Shown piece after piece: positions 8,376-16,651 of a stretch of DNA of 64,000 nt. Source of the stretch: Saccharomonospora amisosensis. Lineage in GTDB: Bacteria; Actinomycetota; Actinomycetes; Mycobacteriales; Pseudonocardiaceae. The stretch spans positions 3,410,001-3,474,000 of the forward strand of contig NZ_JAAOYM010000001.1 in assembly GCF_011761185.1 (NCBI RefSeq). Direction: 5' to 3'. The notes beneath the pieces are model-generated. The model was given only the letters and a program-made list of their open reading frames with translations, had not been told where the DNA came from and searched no databases. Positions within the stretch are counted from its first letter, which is position 1; each line of letters begins with the position of its first letter. The position numbers were made by a program, and so were the translations under genes.

Positions 8376-9341
8376 TCACTCCTTGATCTTGTCCACCAAC
8401 GCGGGCACCAGGTCGAAGAGATCTTCGGCCGAGCCGTAATGCGCGACATCGAAGATCGGGGCGTTCTCGTCGGTGTTGCAGGCGATGATCAGTTCGGCGT
8501 CGCGCATACCCTCGAGATGCTCGGGCGCTCCGGAGATGCCGAACGCCAGGTATGCCTTGGGCTTGACCTTCAACCCGGACTTGCCGACCTGGCGGGTCTT
8601 CGGCAGCCAGCCCGAGTCGATAACCGGGCGCGACGCCGACAGTGGCGCGCCGAGCGCGTCCGCGAGCTCCTGCACCAGTTCCAGATTGTCCTGCGAGTCG
8701 ATGCCGCGGCCCACCGACACGAGCAGTTCGGCGTCGGTGATGTTGACGTCGCCGCCTTCGGGCTCGATCACCCGTGCCAGGCTCATCCGCAGCTTCTCCA
8801 GCTCGTCCGGCGGCGCCGCGGTGACGACCTCCTGGGAGGCGGCCGGTTCCTGCCCTGCCGCCGCGGGGAAGGCACCGGCCAGCACGGTGCAGACGCCGCG
8901 CTCGCCGGCGAGTTCCACCTCCGCCATGACCTTTCCGCCCATCACCTGGCAGGTGGCCACCAGCGTGTCGCCCTCGGCCTTCAGGTCGCCGACGTAGGCG
9001 GCCAGCGGGGCGTCCCACAACACCGACAGTGCCGCACCGAGGTCAAGGCCCACCGTCGCGTTGGACAGCAGCACCAGGCGCGGGGCGCGCTCGGCGAGCA
9101 CGCTCAGCAGTGCGGTTTCGTAGCCCTCGCAGGTGTAGTCGGCCAGTGCCGGGTGGTCCATCGACACGACGACATCGGCACCCCCCACTTGCGACACCAG
9201 GTCCGAGGGCCCGAACAGGGCCACCTCCGCCTTGCCGCCCCAGGCCGCCGCCAGTTCCTTCGCCTTGCCCAGCAGCTCGTAGCTGCTCTCGGAGAGCTGC
9301 CCGCCGACGTGTTCGGCGAGCACAAGAACGTTGTCACTCAT
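8376..9341 (-). CDS. etfA: Electron transfer flavoprotein alpha subunit
   Basis: EtfA of 321 aa, a normal length. The C-terminal half carries the FAD-binding domain with VSVGRGI, SASRPVIDSGWLP, the GISGAPEHL motif and the CNTDENAPIFDVAHYG segment characteristic of the alpha subunit. With EtfB it forms a soluble two-electron to one-electron carrier. Placed between etfB and the membrane oxidoreductase and downstream of the sHdr and lipoate genes, it is probably the electron acceptor of the sHdr complex rather than of acyl-CoA dehydrogenases. Confidence 0.93.
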   Translation of the reverse strand: MSDNVLVLAEHVGGQLSESSYELLGKAKELAAAWGGKAEVALFGPSDLVSQVGGADVVVSMDHPALADYTCEGYETALLSVLAERAPRLVLLSNATVGLDLGAALSVLWDAPLAAYVGDLKAEGDTLVATCQVMGGKVMAEVELAGERGVCTVLAGAFPAAAGQEPAASQEVVTAAPPDELEKLRMSLARVIEPEGGDVNITDAELLVSVGRGIDSQDNLELVQELADALGAPLSASRPVIDSGWLPKTRQVGKSGLKVKPKAYLAFGISGAPEHLEGMRDAELIIACNTDENAPIFDVAHYGSAEDLFDLVPALVDKIKE

Positions 9342-9348
9342 GATTCCC

Positions 9349-10113
9349 TCACGCCTTGACGATGCCGCGCTCGCGCAGCAGTTCGATGATCTTGGCGGCC
9401 ACGTCTTCGGTATCCCCTGACAGCATCTCGGCGTGGCCGGTCGCCTCTGGTGGATACATCCGCCGCACCGACAGTCCGGAACCGGTTGGCTGTGCCGCCA
9501 CGGTCACCTCACGTACACCGCCCGCCTGCATCGCCTGTCGAATGCGGGTGATGGGCGCATAGCGGGGTGCCTCGCGAGACGCCTGCAGGCCGATGACCGC
9601 GGGCGTGGGCAGCTCCAGCTCGTGCGAGCGGCCACCGGCGAACTCCTGGCGGACCACCAGGTTGCCGTCCCGCACGCGCAGCTCGGCCACGACCGAGACG
9701 TGCCGCTGCCCGAGCCGCGCGGCGAGCATCGGAGCCAGCTGGCCGTCGAGGTCATCAGGCGCCTGCACGCCGGTGATGACCACGTCGGCGGGTTCCTCGG
9801 CCAGGTAGGCGGCGAAGACCGCGGCGCGCGAGTGCGTGTCCTGCCCGCCGCCTTCGAGCTTGACGGCGCCGTCCGCGCCCTTCGCGATCGCCGTGTACAG
9901 CGCCTGGTCGATGTCCGGGTCGTCGGCCAGTCCTACGGCCACCACCTCGGCGCCCGTCTCGTCCTTGACGAGCAAGGCCTCCTCCAGTGCCTGGTCGTCC
10001 CATTCGTTGAGCACGAACTTCAGGAACTCGCGGTCGATGTCGGTCTCGTCGGGAGTCAGCTCGATCTCCTCGACCAGATCCGGAACCGCTTTCATGGCAA
10101 CGACAATGCGCAC
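9349..10113 (-). CDS. etfB: Electron transfer flavoprotein beta subunit
   Basis: EtfB of 254 aa starting with GTG at 10113 (MRIVVAMKAVPD) after an AGAGAGG ribosome-binding site. A longer open frame upstream is antisense to LipS1 and was discarded. Recognisable are the N-terminal EtfB strand IVVAMKAVPD, the GVQAPDDLDGQLAPMLAARL nucleotide-binding segment and the PAVIGLQASREAPRYAPITRI signature. It ends 7 bases before the ATG of etfA. It forms the heterodimeric ETF with EtfA. Confidence 0.93.
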   Translation of the reverse strand: MRIVVAMKAVPDLVEEIELTPDETDIDREFLKFVLNEWDDQALEEALLVKDETGAEVVAVGLADDPDIDQALYTAIAKGADGAVKLEGGGQDTHSRAAVFAAYLAEEPADVVITGVQAPDDLDGQLAPMLAARLGQRHVSVVAELRVRDGNLVVRQEFAGGRSHELELPTPAVIGLQASREAPRYAPITRIRQAMQAGGVREVTVAAQPTGSGLSVRRMYPPEATGHAEMLSGDTEDVAAKIIELLRERGIVKA

Positions 10114-10126
10114 GTTCTCACCTCTC

Positions 10127-11233
10127 TCACTGCAGGACGTCGTCCAGCCGCAGCTGCTGTCGGATCTCGGCCAGGTCGTCGGCGGTCGGGACGAACGGGT
10201 AGTCGCGGAACGGCTCGCTGGGTCGATAGGAGCCATACGGCCTGGTACAGCCCGGCTCGCCGTTCTCGCCGGGACAGCCGTTGGTAACGAACGGGATACC
10301 GGTGTCCACAACGGACTCCAGTCGATCCTGGCCGCCGTCGATGTGCAGTAGGTTGCCTTCGGAGTCGAACCGGAACGCGTCCAGGCCGTAGCCTTCGGAC
10401 TCCACAAGATGCTTGGCCAACTGTACCCGCCGCCAGCGCCGGATCGGCGACTTCGGGTGATCCGCCATTCGCGAGTCCGGCTCGGGGTTGAAGCAGAACA
10501 GGTAGGCGAAGATCTCCCGCTCGCGCAACTGGACGAACAGCCGGATCAGATCCTCGTCGGCCTCCCCAAGCCCGACCAGCGTGTGAACGTTCACCTTCCA
10601 CGGGCCGAAGATCTCGCGCGAGTCGGTGACGATCTCCCAGTACTTCTCCCAGCTCAGTCTGCCCGCGGGAACGTTGGTGCGCAGGTTGCGGAACAGCTCC
10701 TCGGTCACCGCGTCCAGCCCGATGCCGATCATGTCAACGCCGAGCGCCTTGAACCGCTCGAGCCGCTCCCGGTTGAGGGTCGGCGGCGCCACCAGGATCG
10801 ACAGCGGGGTCCGCACTCCGGCCACGATGCGCTCGGTGATGTCGCAGGTGTCGGCGTAGGCGTGCCCGTGGGTGACCATCGAGATGCACAGCCGGGTCAG
10901 CTTCTCCTCGTGCTCGACCATCCTGGACACGAGGTCGTCGGTGCGCACGAGCGGCCACTCGACACGGATGAAGGACTTGTCGTTGTAGTCGCCCGGCCGG
11001 GTACGCGCCAGGCCGCAGTAGCCGCAGTCGGAACGGCACCCCTCGTCGTAGTTCAGCAGCAGGTTGATGCCGCCGAAGTCGAAGTCCCGAGAGAACCGCC
11101 CTGACCGAAAGCGCAGCGCGATCGCGCTCGCCATCGAGATGCGGACCCACTCGGGGCTGTTCTGCTCCGCCGCGGCGGGCGCCGGCGAAGGCAGAACGGG
11201 AAGCTGACGGCCCATCGACTCGGCCCCTTTCAC
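10127..11233 (-). CDS. lipS1: LipS1 radical SAM lipoyl synthase component
   Basis: Radical SAM enzyme of 368 aa with the cluster motif C66-x3-C70-x2-C73 (CRSDCGYC). LipS1 and LipS2 together insert the two sulfur atoms into octanoyl groups in the lipoate pathway associated with sHdr genes and archaea, replacing LipA. The C-terminal half has further Cys (NGCPGENGEPGCTRP), which could ligate an auxiliary cluster. The start is GTG at 11233 in a GTGA overlap with the ligase stop; an ATG six codons later is possible. The contiguous lipS2-sLpl(AB)-lipS1 order strongly supports the assignment over biotin synthase-like alternatives. Confidence 0.87.
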   Translation of the reverse strand: MKGAESMGRQLPVLPSPAPAAAEQNSPEWVRISMASAIALRFRSGRFSRDFDFGGINLLLNYDEGCRSDCGYCGLARTRPGDYNDKSFIRVEWPLVRTDDLVSRMVEHEEKLTRLCISMVTHGHAYADTCDITERIVAGVRTPLSILVAPPTLNRERLERFKALGVDMIGIGLDAVTEELFRNLRTNVPAGRLSWEKYWEIVTDSREIFGPWKVNVHTLVGLGEADEDLIRLFVQLREREIFAYLFCFNPEPDSRMADHPKSPIRRWRRVQLAKHLVESEGYGLDAFRFDSEGNLLHIDGGQDRLESVVDTGIPFVTNGCPGENGEPGCTRPYGSYRPSEPFRDYPFVPTADDLAEIRQQLRLDDVLQ

Positions 11234-12342
11234 TTCGATTCTGGGAAATAGCAGGAACCAGCGGAACGCACGGGAGCGGCGGCTGCCAGCTTCCCGGCCT
11301 GCCGCCCGGCGATCAGTACGGTCTCGGCCAGCCGGTCGGCGGCCACGCCCAGCGCCCGGTCGGCGCCGGAAGCGGACACGATCCGGCCGACCGCCGCGGG
11401 GTCGAGCCGCTGCCAGCGCAGCTGCGACTCCAGCCTGCCCACCGCGGGCGGCAGGATCGCGAAGTCCCCCACCACAACCGCGCTCTTGACGAGATCGCCG
11501 TGGGTGGAGAGGTAGATCCGCAGTAGACCCTCGGGTGTCTTCAGCAAGGCCGAGCCGCTGCCGTCCGGAATCGCGCCCTGCTCCGAAAGCCAGGACGACT
11601 CCCGGTACCTGTCGCGGGCGAGTTCGGCCGCGCGGTCCAACTCGGCCTGCTCGGCCGAGCCGGGCACCAGCTCGACGCCGAACGCCTTGGCGAAGCCGAG
11701 CGCCGCGAACTCACGCACCGTGGAGCCGTCGTGTGCCTGCCCGGTCTCGCGCGTCACCGTCGTCACCCGCTCCCCCACGGCGGCGACCGCCTTGTCCGCC
11801 AGCTTGGCCGCGGGTATGCGCAGCACCTCGAGCATGAACTCGATGTCGAGGTCGGCGAGCACGCTGGCGTGGAACAGCATGCCACCGCGCTCGTCGATGT
11901 ATAGGCCGAGCCCGGCGATCTTTCGGCCACCGGCCTCCAGGTCGTTCTTGCCGCGAAAGGTGGCGGTGATCCCGAGTTCGGCCAGGCCCGCGCTCACCGC
12001 GGCCGAGCACTCCTCGATGATCTCGCGAGGTCGCTTGTCGACCGGCGCGCGGTCGATCAGCGCCACCCCGAGCTGGCCCGCGCCCATGATGATCGCGCCA
12101 CCGCCGGTCGGGCGGCGGCTCACCTCGGTTCCGGTGCGGCGGCAGGCGTCCAGGTCGACCTCGGCGGCCAGGTTCTGGTAACGCCCGATCAGTGCGCAGT
12201 GATCGCGGTAGGTGTACAGCCGCAGTGTCGGCGGGCGGGCCGGTTCATCGCGGGCGTATCCTGCCATCAGCGCCTCGTCCAGCGCGAGCCCCTCGGCGGC
12301 ACCGGCGGCGTCGTCGCTGAGCAGTCTCCATCGCGTGATCAC
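11230..12342 (-). CDS. slpl(AB): sLpl(AB) lipoate-protein ligase
   Basis: Lipoate:protein ligase-like enzyme of 370 aa with both the catalytic N-terminal domain and a C-terminal accessory domain. Motifs are RRPTGGG at 76-82 for acyl-adenylate binding and the FRGKNDLEAGGRKIAG segment with the catalytic Lys141. It is expected to attach octanoate or lipoate to the GcvH-like LbpA proteins encoded in the same operon. It is flanked by lipS2 (ATGA overlap) and lipS1 (GTGA overlap). It differs from the shorter ligase-like protein at 13795-14616 by having the accessory domain, so the two may act on different substrates or different LbpA copies. Confidence 0.87.
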   Translation of the reverse strand: MITRWRLLSDDAAGAAEGLALDEALMAGYARDEPARPPTLRLYTYRDHCALIGRYQNLAAEVDLDACRRTGTEVSRRPTGGGAIIMGAGQLGVALIDRAPVDKRPREIIEECSAAVSAGLAELGITATFRGKNDLEAGGRKIAGLGLYIDERGGMLFHASVLADLDIEFMLEVLRIPAAKLADKAVAAVGERVTTVTRETGQAHDGSTVREFAALGFAKAFGVELVPGSAEQAELDRAAELARDRYRESSWLSEQGAIPDGSGSALLKTPEGLLRIYLSTHGDLVKSAVVVGDFAILPPAVGRLESQLRWQRLDPAAVGRIVSASGADRALGVAADRLAETVLIAGRQAGKLAAAAPVRSAGSCYFPESK

Positions 12343-13322
12343 GAAGCCACCTCCACCGTGCGGTAGGCGACATCGGAGTCACCGGTCCACGTCAGCGAGC
12401 AGCAGTACTCGAACAGCCGAGGTTCCAGCCCCCGCGACTTCGCGTAGGCGATCGCCCCGTCCGCGGGGTAGGCGATGCCGTTGAGGCCCAGGTCGATGGC
12501 CGCCTGGTCGAGTTCGGTCTTCACGGGTCCCAGCGGCCGCGCACAGCCGAGGTTCACCGTGGTCGCGGGCGCGGCAAGCCGGGTGGCCCTGAAGAACTCG
12601 GTGACGTCGGCGACGGGTGGCGGTGGCAGGTGCGCCATCGGGGTGCCCACCAACGGCACCAGCACGACAAGGATGATGGTGGACACCGGATGCCGGGTGA
12701 TGATGTCCAGCGCCCGGTACTCGCCGAGAAACCGGCCGTAGTGCAGGCCGAGCACGATGTGCGGGATGATGCGCAGCTCCCGCTCGGCCAGCAGCCCCAG
12801 CGCCCGGTCGAAGTCGGAGACGGTGAGGTCCAGGTGGTAGACGTCCCGGATCGTCTCGTCGGCGCCGATGATGTCGAGCATCACCCCGTCGACGCCCGCG
12901 TCGGCCAGCCCGGCGGCCAGCTCCGGCGAGACGACTCCGGAGTGGACGATCACCTTCATCCCGAGCTCCTCGCGGATGCGCGGGATGTGCCGCAGGTGCG
13001 GCAGCAGCGGAACCCCGCCGGAGCGCGTCGAGCCGCCGGAGACCAGCAGTCCCTCGCTGCCCTGCGCCCGCAGCCGCCGCGCCAGCGCGTAGAGGTCCTC
13101 GTCGGCCTTCACCGACACCATGCCCTCAAGCACCTTGCTCTGGCAGTGGTCGCAACTGAGGGCGCAGGCCGAGCCGGTGACCGAAACCGGCAGGAAGCGG
13201 CGCGGGTTGCTCGGCTGCCATTCCTCGGTCTGCCAGCGTTTCAGCCCCGGCGCGAAGAAGTCCATCACGTCCGGAAAGTGGGCCTGCCGTACCGCGAAGG
13301 GGCTCGCCGTCTCGGTCGTCAT
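12339..13322 (-). CDS. lipS2: LipS2 radical SAM lipoyl synthase component
   Basis: Radical SAM protein of 327 aa with motif C53-x3-C57-x2-C60 (CALSCDHC). It partners LipS1 for octanoyl sulfuration on the carrier protein. Later features are a GGSTRSGG loop, the EELGMKVIVHSGVV strand and C-terminal Cys residues (NLGCARPLG, FEYCCSL) that could hold a second cluster. The ATG at 13322 overlaps the stop of LbpA copy 3 (ATGA). A longer open frame is antisense and low-complexity, so it was dropped. Immediate neighbours are the third LbpA and sLpl(AB). Confidence 0.86.
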   Translation of the reverse strand: MTTETASPFAVRQAHFPDVMDFFAPGLKRWQTEEWQPSNPRRFLPVSVTGSACALSCDHCQSKVLEGMVSVKADEDLYALARRLRAQGSEGLLVSGGSTRSGGVPLLPHLRHIPRIREELGMKVIVHSGVVSPELAAGLADAGVDGVMLDIIGADETIRDVYHLDLTVSDFDRALGLLAERELRIIPHIVLGLHYGRFLGEYRALDIITRHPVSTIILVVLVPLVGTPMAHLPPPPVADVTEFFRATRLAAPATTVNLGCARPLGPVKTELDQAAIDLGLNGIAYPADGAIAYAKSRGLEPRLFEYCCSLTWTGDSDVAYRTVEVAS

Positions 13323-13798
13323 TCGGCGATCACACCCCGCAGCCGGTAGTCGTCCACCTTTCGCGCGAACCAGTCCTTGATCTCCTCGGGCTGCGACAGC
13401 AATGCCGAGAACTCGGCGGCCTCGTCGTGGGCCAGCTCCAGCAGCCATCCCGCCGCGAACGGATCGGACTCCACCAACCCCGGGTCGGCGAGCACGGCCT
13501 CGTTGACTGCCAGCGTGGTGCCGGACAGTGGGCTGACCAGCGGTCCGACGAACTTCGCGGCCTCCAACTGCCCGAACGCCTTGCCACGCACCAGCCGTTC
13601 GCCGGGTTCGGCGAAGGACAGCTGTGCGAGGGTTCCGCTCGTCTCCACACCGAGCGGGTCCAACCCGAGACGCAGTTGGCCCGGTGCGGTCGGCTTCGCC
13701 CAGACATGCGTCTCGGGGTCGTACATCCGGTCCATGGCCAACGGGTAGCCACGGATCTCGACCAGCGCGTCACCGCCGGCGATGTGGGTGTTCGTCAT
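13319..13798 (-). CDS. lbpA: GcvH-like lipoate-binding protein LbpA (copy 3)
   Basis: Third and most divergent GcvH-like protein, 159 aa, with predicted lipoyl-lysine Lys82 in LEAAKFVGP. A basic IRGYPLAMDRMYDPETHVW N-terminus and a DPFAAGWLLEL segment preserve the fold. Unlike copies 1 and 2 it has no N-terminal Cys and has a longer C-terminal tail after the hammerhead domain. The start at 13798 (ATGA overlap with the ligase-like stop) is preferred over an upstream extension. It lies amid lipoate assembly genes, so it may be the scaffold on which lipoate is assembled before transfer, or a specialised sulfur carrier. Confidence 0.82.
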   Translation of the reverse strand: MTNTHIAGGDALVEIRGYPLAMDRMYDPETHVWAKPTAPGQLRLGLDPLGVETSGTLAQLSFAEPGERLVRGKAFGQLEAAKFVGPLVSPLSGTTLAVNEAVLADPGLVESDPFAAGWLLELAHDEAAEFSALLSQPEEIKDWFARKVDDYRLRGVIAE

Positions 13799-14616
13799 GA
13801 CTGGCCCTTCTCTTTCGTCGTGCCGACCCAGACACCGGCCCTGATCTTGATTCCGTCCGGACGTCTCGCCGCCCGAGAGCCCGGTCCTGCTGTCCACTCC
13901 TCGCTGGTGAACCGGGCGTCCAGTTCGGCCAGTGCCGCGCGTTCGCCGCCGGTGAGCTCACCGGGTCGGGGCTGGAGTCCGAGCGCGTCGGCGTAGGCCC
14001 GCACCGCCGCCTCCTTGAAGACCGCCGGGTCCGCGGGTGTTGCCGCGACGTAGCGGCGCATCAGGCGCAGCACCTCGGCGCGGTCGACGCCGTCCGGCAG
14101 CCGTAGCACCGAGGTCGCCCGCTCGTGGTCGAATCGCTCGATGAGGTTCCCGCACACCACGACGGCGTCCTCGATCTGGCCCGCGCCGTGCCCGCAGATC
14201 TTGCGGTCAACCACGCTGATCTCGTGACTGTCGTCCAGTTCCGCCTCCACACCGGCGGCCCGGTAAGCGGCGACGGCGGGCGTGAGCAGGTCACGGATCG
14301 CGACCGACCGCGCCGGTGAGACGCTGCCCTGTGGCAAGCAGATCTGGAAGAACAACTGGTCGGGGTCGAGATAGACGGGCCCGCCACCGACCATCCGGCG
14401 GTAGATCGGCAACCCTTGTGCCGCGCAGTACTTCTCGTCCACCTCGTCCAGCCGCCGGTGGTATCCGAGGCACACGTAGGGCTCGGCGGGCCGGACGAAG
14501 GAAAGCGTCGGCGGGGCTCCCTCCGACACGCCGTAGGCGACCGCATGCCAGAGCGTCTGCGAACGCAGCGCGGACACCCTGCCGAAGTCGATCACCCGCA
14601 GGCCGCTACCTCCCAT
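13795..14616 (-). CDS. Second lipoate ligase-like/octanoyltransferase protein
   Basis: LplA-like protein of 273 aa: catalytic domain with RRMVGGG at 73-79, DPDQLFFQ and the catalytic Lys139 in VVDRKICG. It lacks the full C-terminal accessory domain of sLpl(AB), so it may act as an amidotransferase or octanoyltransferase (LipM/LipL-like) instead of an ATP-dependent ligase. The operon thus encodes two acylation enzymes for three LbpAs. It overlaps the sHdrC2-B2 gene by 11 bases and LbpA copy 3 by 4. An isoenzyme ligase is the main alternative. Confidence 0.8.
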   Translation of the reverse strand: MGGSGLRVIDFGRVSALRSQTLWHAVAYGVSEGAPPTLSFVRPAEPYVCLGYHRRLDEVDEKYCAAQGLPIYRRMVGGGPVYLDPDQLFFQICLPQGSVSPARSVAIRDLLTPAVAAYRAAGVEAELDDSHEISVVDRKICGHGAGQIEDAVVVCGNLIERFDHERATSVLRLPDGVDRAEVLRLMRRYVAATPADPAVFKEAAVRAYADALGLQPRPGELTGGERAALAELDARFTSEEWTAGPGSRAARRPDGIKIRAGVWVGTTKEKGQS

Positions 14617-15904
14617 GCTCCATCGCCTCGTCGATGAGTTCGATGATGTCGCGGACCTTCAGGTGAGCGTTTCCGGTGGACTTCGCCGCGTCCTCGAACC
14701 GGGAGACCTCGTACGGGCAGCACACCACGAGCATGTCGGCGCCGGTCTCGGCGGCCTCCCGTACGCGCCGTTCCGACAGCCGCTCGCTGGTGTAGTCGCG
14801 GGTGAAGCCGTCAAGCCACATCCCGCCGCCGCCACCGCCGCAGCAGTACCCGTTCTGCCTGCACCGGCCCATCTCACGCAGCTCGATACCGGGGATCGCG
14901 TTGATGAGGGTGCGCGGGGCGTCGTACTCACCGTTGTGCCTGCCCAGGTAGCACGGATCATGGAAGGTCACCGTGTACGGCAGTTCTTTCGCCCAGGTGA
15001 TCCGGTCGACCAGCGGCGCTAGCAGTTGCGTGTAGTGCAGTGCGTCGAACTCGTGGCCACGCTTGGGATATTCCTTGACCAGCGCGTTGAAACCGTGCGG
15101 GTCCGGAGTGACGATCCGGTTGAACTCGTACTTCGCCAGTGTCGCCGTTACGTCCTCGACCAGTGCGTCGAACAGGCCCTTCTCCCCCGCCAGGCGCTGC
15201 GAGTCGCCAAGGGTCTTCTCCTCGTGCCCGAGAATCGCCCAGTCGATGTCCAGCGCGTGCGCTACCCGCGCGAAGGCACGTGCCGCCTCCTGGCCGCGCG
15301 GGTGATAGCTCCAGTAGTCCTCCACATAGAACAGCACGTCCACCGGTCCGGGTTCCTTGGGCAGGATCCGTACCGGCACACCGGCGTCGCGCGTCCACTG
15401 TGCCCTCCGACGGGGGTTCTCGCCGAGCGCGTTGCCGTAGCGGAACGTCTTCTCGAACACCTCCTGCAGCTCGCCAGGAACGTTGCCTTCGGTGAGCGCG
15501 GCCTCCCTGGCTGCCGGCATGATCTGGATCATGTCGACTTCCTTCGGGCAAACACGCAGGCAGTTCCCGCAACTCGTGCACAGCCACAGGTCTGGATCGG
15601 ACAACAGGTCGAAACCGGTCTGCACCTTTCGGTGCAGCTTGCGCGGCCCGTACTCACCGACCACGTCGACCGGGCAGACCGGAACGCACTTGCCGCAGCC
15701 GTAGCACCACTCCAGCGACTCGGCACCGGGTAACTCGGCGAGCTTGGCGAAACCATCCGGTCCGTGCTCGGTGAGCACGCGGGGTTCGAACATCCGGTTC
15801 CACATCGCCGGCAGCTCGACCTCCCGACCGGAGATCGACGAGGCGACGGTGGCTTGTTCCTTCTCGATTGCGCGGGGCGGAACCTTGCGCCCGGAGATGG
15901 GCAT
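14606..15904 (-). CDS. shdrB3: sHdrC2-sHdrB2 fusion (Fe-S plus CCG domains)
   Basis: Protein of 432 aa joining an HdrC-like part, with two [4Fe-4S] motifs (Cys67/70/73/77 and Cys109/112/115/119), to an HdrB/HdrD-like CCG part (HDPCYLGRHNG and GYCCGGGGGG). In type I sHdr operons C2 and B2 are separate genes; a fused protein together with etfAB-emo fits the other published arrangement, for which the name sHdrB3 has been used (recalled, to be checked). The complex is thought to oxidise lipoate-bound sulfur in the cytoplasm. It starts 3 bases after the sHdr hypothetical gene. Confidence 0.86.
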   Translation of the reverse strand: MPISGRKVPPRAIEKEQATVASSISGREVELPAMWNRMFEPRVLTEHGPDGFAKLAELPGAESLEWCYGCGKCVPVCPVDVVGEYGPRKLHRKVQTGFDLLSDPDLWLCTSCGNCLRVCPKEVDMIQIMPAAREAALTEGNVPGELQEVFEKTFRYGNALGENPRRRAQWTRDAGVPVRILPKEPGPVDVLFYVEDYWSYHPRGQEAARAFARVAHALDIDWAILGHEEKTLGDSQRLAGEKGLFDALVEDVTATLAKYEFNRIVTPDPHGFNALVKEYPKRGHEFDALHYTQLLAPLVDRITWAKELPYTVTFHDPCYLGRHNGEYDAPRTLINAIPGIELREMGRCRQNGYCCGGGGGGMWLDGFTRDYTSERLSERRVREAAETGADMLVVCCPYEVSRFEDAAKSTGNAHLKVRDIIELIDEAMEHGR

Positions 15905-15907
15905 GGT

Positions 15908-16636
15908 TCAGACCTCCAGACGGTAAACGCCAAGCAGGCGGCGGACAAGGTCGGGCAGCGGCGGCACCACTCGGTTGAACTCCTGGGTCATGCGCATCCG
16001 CAGCACGGTGTAGAGGTAGATGCCGTAGACGGCGGCGAGGAAGACGTCGGTGCCGAACAGTCCCGGACCCGCGGTGGTGAATCCTGCTGCCTTGCCCGTC
16101 TCGTCGACGAACGCCATCGCCTGCCCCACCGAAAGGTAGGTTTCACCGCGTGAGGAAGCGCCCTGCAGGTCGACGTCGTCGGTGACAACCAACCGCAGCG
16201 CGCCGGTCTCGACGGCTGGATCCCACACCCAGCGGGTCCATAGCCAGTAACGATCGGGGAAGGTGAAGTGCAGCAACTCCCCCGGCAGGTCGAACCCACG
16301 ATCCGTGCACGGAGCCAGTACGGCGTCGAACCGCTCGAATCGCCGCGCCAGCCCGCCCTCGGAGTACAGCAGGTCGTCGATGGCCGCCGCGAGCCGGTTG
16401 GGGGTGACCGCATCCAGGATGCTGTCGGCCTGGCGCCGCGTGCCGAACACGTTGCGCAGCACGAGGCGCAGGCCCGCCCGGTCCAGGGCGGCAGGCTCGG
16501 ACAGCAGTTCACGCATCAGCTCCGACTTGCGCTCGACATCGGCTGCTATGACCTGGAGTTCGGCCATCGGCATCCGGCCGGATATCTCGCGCACGAACTC
16601 CTGCGCGCTGGGAGTGTCGACCACGGGACCGGGCAT
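15908..16636 (-). CDS. Conserved sHdr-operon hypothetical protein (sHdrHyp)
   Basis: Protein of 242 aa with no recognised domain. Its slot between sHdrA and the C2-B2 protein is the position of the conserved hypothetical gene in sHdr operons (shdrC1B1A-hyp-C2B2). The sequence is helix-rich with conserved aromatic patches (FPDRYWLWTRWVWDP, YGIYLYTVLRM), one Cys (APCTDRG) and no Fe-S motif. The genuine function is unknown; it may be a structural subunit or assembly factor. Assignment rests mainly on synteny. Confidence 0.72.
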   Translation of the reverse strand: MPGPVVDTPSAQEFVREISGRMPMAELQVIAADVERKSELMRELLSEPAALDRAGLRLVLRNVFGTRRQADSILDAVTPNRLAAAIDDLLYSEGGLARRFERFDAVLAPCTDRGFDLPGELLHFTFPDRYWLWTRWVWDPAVETGALRLVVTDDVDLQGASSRGETYLSVGQAMAFVDETGKAAGFTTAGPGLFGTDVFLAAVYGIYLYTVLRMRMTQEFNRVVPPLPDLVRRLLGVYRLEV

Positions 16637-16651
16637 CGCGGACTCCTCGGC

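Noticed and set aside
8067-9359. Long + strand open frame opposite etfA
   Set aside because: Antisense to etfA and low-complexity (His/Arg-rich), no homology.
10127-13322. Biotin synthase or thiamine radical SAM enzymes
   Set aside because: Two radical SAM genes adjoining a lipoate ligase in an sHdr operon fit LipS1/LipS2 better.
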